The notes under the pieces were generated by a model, which worked only from the letters and a program-made list of their open reading frames with translations, was not told the origin of the DNA and ran no database searches. The translations under genes were made by a program, and so were the position numbers. A stretch of 64,000 bases of DNA from Heterobilharzia americana (taxonomy: Eukaryota > Platyhelminthes > Trematoda > Strigeidida > Schistosomatidae), in assembly GCA_944470555.2 (NCBI GenBank), contig OX104127.1, forward strand, positions 24,629,661-24,693,660, in the 5' to 3' direction. This document shows positions 58,361 to 64,000 of this stretch, piece after piece. Numbering within the stretch: the stretch's first letter is position 1; the number at the start of each line of letters is the position of its first letter.

Positions 58361-59475
58361 CTTGTTGAATAGGCTTCGAACAGCATATACCAACAGATGG
58401 CTGAATTGATTACCATCTAGTGACCGATTTGTGCACATGTAAATTATATAACTTAAAGCTACACAAAAGTAATGTCAAAAACGGTTGTCACTTTGTTGAA
58501 ATACCCTAACTAACCACCAACTCTGTTGGTATATTCAAACTGGACAGTCGATACAGATAGTTTTCTGAGTCGCTATGGACAACATCATGGTTAAGTTTGA
58601 AAAATCAAGTCAACCCACAAATCTCTACATAAGTGGTGTATGTTTGCATTCTGACATCCTTCAGTGAGAATGGTGATTGCTTAAGGTTGGTTACCTTAGC
58701 ATGTGAGTCAGCTATTTGACTCTTCCTTATACAGAATACAATTCTATAAACAATCCCAAAGAACATCTAGTATGAATGTTTTTACTGAGAGGATGTAAGA
58801 AGGAAACAACTGTGATGAAATTTTTGTTGAATGTACAAAAGATAGTCATCAGAATATGAAGGAAGAACAAGCAATTCAGTGGAGAGTGTCTTTTCGGCGG
58901 TTTTATCCCGAAAGCTGGCAAATTTTTTGTGTGTTAAGGTTTGATAGCTAAATATGGTTTATTGAACATATTTGTCATTAAAATGAAAACTGTAATGAGT
59001 CAGATATGACTGGAATTATATAAGAAGTTTCGTGACATGACGAAGTATTTAAAAACTGGAGTATGGTCAGAAAGAGCATAGAAACAAGAATGATTAGTAA
59101 GTTTCGTATGAAGTAAACGACATAAAATGAAGGGGGTGATTTCAAAGACTGAAAATTAAGACCATGAAAGAAGAATAAGTTGAAAAATTCTGTTTTGTCC
59201 ATAAAGATTAGTTTTCTAAAATTGGATGATAAGTGCCTCAGCGATGCGAAGAATACGAAGACAGCCTTTGCAAGGTGTCTTCTTATTTCAGAAATGATTT
59301 CGAATGAAGAGATTCTTCAGATAAAGTGACCCATGATCACAATATGTTCACTTATAGCACTTGTAATCGGTACAGTGTTATCTCTCTGAAACCACGCAGG
59401 ATATTATTCCTAAACCTTTAAGATAACAGTCACATAGAAAGATTGATACACCCGGCTCCACAAGAGCAGGTGAAC
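58361..59475. other. No gene recognised
   Basis: A diverged tRNA-like stretch lies near 58,660-58,725. The remaining ORFs have no recognisable domain. Confidence 0.4.
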
Positions 59476-59477
59476 TG

Positions 59478-59531
59478 GCAAACATACATACATACATACA
59501 TACATACATACATACATTACATTACATTACA
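59478..59531. repeat. (ATAC)n and (ATTAC)n microsatellite
   Basis: About nine CATA units followed by three or four CATTA units. Confidence 0.95.
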
Positions 59532-59589
59532 TAGAAATGGTCAGATACAAAAGTTTATCCTCCTAATTGTTAGAAATCATTGAGGTGAC

Positions 59590-59890
59590 AGGAGGATACT
59601 CATTTTAGGGTTGACTCAAAGAATGTTCTTCTTAGAAAGTGTTGGCTGCAAAACGACCTATCAAATCCAGTCTATGAAGCTTAGTGGGAATCCGTCTTCA
59701 GTCAGAATGTTTCTTAGGATAGAAAGTTCCTCTCCCAACACACTGAGACTGCAGATTTGTCTCATGCGAGTGGCAAGGGATGTCATCAGATCTCTTTTCC
59801 AACTCACAGGGGCCCAGCTTTGAATCCTCATCACCTGACCATTGCAAACTGATCTTTTTAACGTTCTAACAGCCATTCCTGTTACTTTTA
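59590..59890 (-). pseudogene. PLE RT C-terminal fragment
   Basis: Minus strand reads SWKRDLMTSLATRMRQICSL, VLGEELSILRNILTEDGFPL and SFIDWI. This corresponds to the segment between the RT catalytic core and the endonuclease of PLE proteins ('KRNLI-L--RA--IC---L--EL--L---L--NGYP--FI'). It is truncated at both ends. Confidence 0.75.
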
Positions 59891-59894
59891 CTTG

Positions 59895-60225
59895 AAGAAA
59901 GTAGATTTTCGGTCAGTATTTCAACAATTAAATTGTAATCATTATGTATTGTTAATTGTGCTAAAACTGTTGAATATAAAATGATTAATTTCACTAATAT
60001 CCTTTCCTTAATCCACGTGTTAATATGACATTACAGGATGCATCTTCAAGGGTAAAGATAATTCAGAAAAATCTTTCATTATTATGGTAATCATATTAAT
60101 ATTACTATTGTCAGTATGATTCATACTCCTGTGCTTCACAAGCAAAGTATTAAGCTGCATCATCCTGGAGATACTAAAACATGCTCTACATTTAATACTA
60201 TGACCGAAACTGGCTAGCTGGCTGA
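59895..60225. other. No gene recognised
   Basis: AT-rich sequence. Confidence 0.45.
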
Positions 60226-60229
60226 CTGG

Positions 60230-61375
60230 CCGGCTTCAGGAAGAACAAATCATGTGAGCATCAAATTGCGACGCCACACTACACATCATCATAGAACACA
60301 ACATGGAATGCTAGTCAACTCTCAACCTCAACTTCATCGACTTTGAAAAGGGCTACGATTGCCTCGACCGAGGAGTAATTTCGCAGGCAGCGGCTTCAAC
60401 ACCACGGTTTTAGTGCCACAAATCAACCTCATGGGTATACGCTGGTGGGACCGATGAAAAGACCCCACAAGAAGATTTGGATTTCGCAAACGATGATAAT
60501 TGATGTCTAATGTCTTGTGGCATAAACTTTGAGATTTACAGGCGAAAACTAAGAAGTTGGCAGAAGAGGCGATGTGAGGTAGCTAAGGAAGACGAGACTT
60601 CCTTCAGATGAACGTAGCGAAGACAGAGGTAATGAAGATACCCAACCACCACCACCACCGACAATAACAACAAGCACTAATCACCATCAACGGGAGAAAC
60701 CTAAACGTAGGAGTCCCTTCACTTATCTACCTAGGCAGTATAGTCTCAACTACAGGTGGTACAGTGACAGATGAGGATGTCAAAACCAGGATCGGAAAGA
60801 CAGTAAGACAGCCTTTCATCAATCTAAAATCAGTGTGGAGATCTACTACACTTAGCACAAAGCGTGAAGAACATCCGGAGTTTCAATACCAGTTCATTCA
60901 AGTCAGTGCTTCTATGTGATGAAGGAGAGACTTGGTGTGTCACGAAAAGCACTTCCAACAAACAACAGATATGCATCATCATCAGCTGCCTACGCTTGCT
61001 CGACAGTGAAGATCAGATGACCAGAATAGTAAGAATAAGCAACAAGGAACTCTGGCTGGTGATGAACTAATCAAGAACTTATCGCTCAACAAATATGCAG
61101 AAGTAAGTGGAGATGGACTGGATTGGACATACACTGAGAAGGCCAACTGGGGACATCATGCACCAGGCCAGGCACTCGAGCAGAACTCAGATGGGAAACG
61201 ACGAGTTGGGCGTCGGATATGAGGGTGAAATGGAGGAGATCGTGAGAAGAGGAAATGAGAGCTTTTGGGCAGTCGTGGAGCCAGGTTGGAAAGATTTCAG
61301 AGAATAGAGTGGAATGGAGATGTGTTACTGAAGGCGTATGTTCCATTAGGAACCCAAGGGATAAATAATAATAAT
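60230..61375 (+). pseudogene. RTE-type retrotransposon, RT to 3' end
   Basis: It reads LNFIDFEKGYDCLDRGVISQ (motif A region, with Asp), a damaged FADD region near 60,480, NGRNLNVGVPSLIYLGSIVS, and TRIGKTVRQPFINLKSVWRS. SFKSVLLCDEGETWCVTKST, EDQMTRIVRISNKELWLV, GHTLRRPTGDIMHQARHSSR and SFWAVVEPGWKDFRE follow, ending in 'cccaagggataaataataa'. A stretch between motif A and FADD is deleted. Frameshifts are present. This is the longest copy of the family in the window, without the EN domain. Confidence 0.88.
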
Positions 61376-62365
61376 AATTATTATTATATATATTTGAAAA
61401 TATATTTGCCTCAAACTTGACTTGATTTTACGCTGTACAAATACATTTTATAACTGGGGAAGCTCATGAAAATTCAAACCGTGGCGTTTGTTTTATAATT
61501 ACCAACTGAAGTGTTATCTTATTTACTGATATACTGCAATTCACAACTAAGTTATACTTTTTTAAATTATCTTAGCTTCATGTAACTGTATCCAATATCA
61601 GTATATATATACTTCTTCCAAAAAGTCAATAAATTACAATCACGTGATCCCAAATAGAAATATTTTATTTATGAAAATGACAGAATGCCTCTGATTTGTC
61701 AAGGTTATGTGATCTGTATGTTTACATTGAACAGTGTTCCAGAGTATAATAATTCACTCCTTAAAGTACTACTACACCTTTAACTGTTTTGTTTACTTCC
61801 TCTGTTCAAATTTACGGGAAATCCATTTAGTACGTTTAAAGAGGAAAAAAAAAATTTTTCATTTGCCAGTTGTAAAATAATTCTAAGAATATGGAGGATT
61901 TATTTTACAGAATAATATCCCATGCAAAGTTAGGTACAATGGATATCAATGAACTGTCCTTTATCATTCTTTTAAACAAAAATTTACTTTAAACCAGTGA
62001 TTAGTTGTCACTATGATGATAATCGTTCTATATTACGTCAAAAAGTTGTAGCAATTATGATCTAGTATGTTTTGGTCCATGAATCAAGCTGAAAGACAAG
62101 TTGTTTTAGAACACAAGATTTATGGAGTTTGGAAAAGATAAACGAAGTAGTGGAATATTTCATTTTCAACATTGAACAAGTCATATCTATGTAAGGGTTC
62201 AGAAGTCTACGAAAAAGTTGGAGCTCAGTTCGGTGCAACCTGAGTGTCAGTTATAGTTCGAATGCAATTGATATGTGGTACAGATCATTACGAAGTTAAG
62301 GAGATATGTCAGATTTATAAACATATTATTCGGCAGTTGTTGGATGGAGGATCTTGTGTGTTTGT
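61376..62365. other. No gene recognised
   Basis: AT-rich sequence without supportable motifs. Confidence 0.45.
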
Positions 62366-62369
62366 GTGT

Positions 62370-62550
62370 GTTAGTTAGTTGGAGGAAATCAGCCAGGAGC
62401 CTTGGATCCAGGTTTCATCAACAGGGTGGATCTTCAATCTCTACGGATCTGATGTCCCGCCTGAGACTCGAACCCACCTCACCAAGTATTGTAGTTAGGG
62501 TCATTACCACTGATCTGTTCGGGTTGCGACTGGCCTGCTATAGGACTTGA
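62370..62550 (-). repeat. tRNA-derived SINE (fourth type)
   Basis: On the minus strand an A-box-like ATCAGTGGTAATG and a clean B box GGGTTCGAGTCTC are spaced as in a tRNA, followed by 'gcgggacatcagatccg'. No acceptor stem or CCA context was found, so it is not called a tRNA gene. Confidence 0.55.
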
Positions 62551-62824
62551 TTATATACTCATATTACTAACATCTATCAATGTGAACCACGATGCTGACC
62601 CTCCTAGCTTGTTGGCAATATTGCAAAATGGTGCATAGAATCCAGTCAGCACTCTCAGGACTAGACAACATGAAATTGGTTCCCCTTCAGTGGTCAGTCA
62701 ATGTATTTTTCAAGCAATTTTCTGATAGCTAACCAAACCAACAGCATGTTTTAGGGTATTAAACGTGAATACAGTAAGTCTCAGAAAGAGAATCAAAGTG
62801 CCGAACATACAAATCTTTGATATT

Positions 62825-63000
62825 ATTGATGGACAGTGCAGGACGTGCATTCCGTCCCATTCGGTGCTCATCAGCTGGATGCACCTATTTTCTAGGGAGT
62901 GCTATTTTTTCTGTTGAGACTTTAGGCCAGAAATTGCTGTCTAGAACTACGGAACGTTATCATCTAGGCTACCAAGTCATGATAGTGAGTCCTTATGTGA
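62825..63000 (-). repeat. Sm-alpha SINE, ribozyme dead
   Basis: Minus-strand copy with tRNA-like head, CTGATGA, an altered stem II and GGAA for GAAA; the triplet GTC is retained. Confidence 0.75.
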
Positions 63001-63394
63001 CCGTTATTACATCAATGAGTTATCAACCACGGTACCAGTAGGACTAGTTACACTAGATTTGCTTACACTCAGTTATCTACTTTCTAGACAAACACCAAAA
63101 ACGCAATGAATTAGTTCATACTTTGGCAGCCGAAGATACTTTTGATCTGCTAGGTGGCTGATTTTGAAGAAATACAACTTGGTAAATCTCCAGCACTAAC
63201 CAGACTTATTTGCTCTTCAAGATTCTAAGCCGTACTACTCAGTACTGAATTCAAAGATCCTTATCACTCAACTATTCAAGCTTCAATCGAACTAACCTCA
63301 TCAAAAGACTAGATGAATACTACTTCTAAATTAAAATCCATATTCATCTCAAATTACAAAAAACTGAATAGTGCTCATGAGTAACAAATGGATA
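63001..63394. other. No gene recognised
   Basis: AT-rich sequence. Confidence 0.4.
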
Positions 63395-64000
63395 TCACGA
63401 AGTTCTGATGAGAAGCCATTAACTGAACGGCCTACCAGTCAGAAGCGAAGCGGATCACATCTGAACACCTTAGATGATAGTCGCACTATATCGTAAATTG
63501 ACAGAAGTTGGAGACTGTGAATCACTGAAATCCGACCTAGTGGCTGAATGGTTAACACGTTCGCTGTGACACCTGAACGTCCTGAGTTCGATCCCTGATG
63601 AGGTGGGGGTAGTGGTTGTGCACTACTGAGGAGTCCCACAATGGGAAGAAGCAGCTGTCCAATCACCCCAACCTTTCAATGGTTCTCCAACTGATGTCCA
63701 TCCATGATGAATACTACCTTGAAAGAAATTAAAATTCCCACTCATCTCAAAATACATTACTGTTGCATGATTTCTAATTGACTGGATGTTCATTGACCTA
63801 TTGAAAGAAGAACTAACTTCTGTTTCGCTTGACTGTTGAATGAGAAATCTTCAGGTAGTTGAGAGGGAAGTTTTACGAAATCCTTAACTAATCAATTGAT
63901 CAAGTGTGCCCCTCATCTACTTGTACATGTGTTCGGGCAGTGATAACATGGATGAGACAAACCCTCACCACACATTTCATATTAGATGTTTGTATGAAGA
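63395..64000 (+). repeat. Right arm of long inverted duplication, containing SINE-A
   Basis: Plus-strand mirror of 54,610-55,202, including the complete SINE-A with the same ribozyme defects, and continuing to the window edge. Because the defects are shared, the duplication is younger than the death of this ribozyme. Confidence 0.85.

Noticed and set aside
62370..62550. tRNA gene
   Set aside because: A and B boxes are present, but no cloverleaf acceptor stem could be formed, and the copy fits a SINE head.
54947..63666. Identical 75-codon open frames on opposite strands
   Set aside because: Both run through SINE-A copies in the long inverted duplication.

Overview
The window looks like nuclear DNA of a blood fluke (Schistosoma or a close schistosomatid trematode). 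It is AT-rich, has very little coding sequence, and is packed with decayed retroelements of the kinds known from schistosome genomes: hammerhead-ribozyme SINEs of the Sm-alpha type, Penelope-like elements (PLEs) with GIY-YIG endonucleases, and RTE/CR1-type non-LTR retrotransposons. No bacterial-style genes, CRISPR arrays, rRNA or convincing functional tRNA genes were seen. The species cannot be fixed from the sequence alone.

Only one host gene segment is convincing: a long terminal exon on the minus strand (49,925-51,670). It encodes the C-terminal half of an ACK/TNK2-like non-receptor tyrosine kinase, with a proline-rich stretch, a Mig6-homology-like motif and a UBA-like C-terminal domain. 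The kinase exons are not in the window; if this is the last exon they lie beyond 51.7 kb, probably past the right edge. In that case 51.7-64 kb is intron, and the rest is intron or intergenic DNA of other loci.

Layout: 0-6.5 kb, SINE-A copies and a PLE endonuclease relic between inverted repeats. 7-9.2 kb, an EN+RT non-LTR element. 10.3-12.7 kb, Sm-alpha-like and tRNA-like SINEs. 12.4-15.3 kb, PLE pieces including one nearly full-length coding region. 15.7-18.2 kb, non-LTR fragments. 19.9-20.8 kb, a cluster of alternating palindromic units and a paired SINE-A. 21-28 kb, RTE tails including an exact 516-bp duplication. 28.7-32 kb, a PLE split by a palindromic ribozyme SINE with a clean target-site duplication. 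35-36.7 kb, another PLE and a head-to-head Sm-alpha pair. 39-49 kb, mixed SINEs and non-LTR fragments. 49.9-51.7 kb, the kinase exon. 52-64 kb, RTE, SINE-A, a 427-bp TTAG array, PLE termini in inverted arrangement, and one arm of a long near-identical inverted duplication that runs off the right edge.

The most unusual theme is the repeated occurrence of SINE copies as minus-then-plus, head-to-head pairs. I call the main family SINE-A: body, then tRNA-like promoter, then a hammerhead of the CUGANGA...GAAA type, then a tail. In the best case (29,481-30,307) the whole palindrome sits as one unit between 11-bp direct repeats inside a PLE reading frame, and both arms carry an apparently intact hammerhead. 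All four SINE-A ribozymes with an intact core are in such pairs. All judgements come from reading the sequence; no alignment or database search was run.
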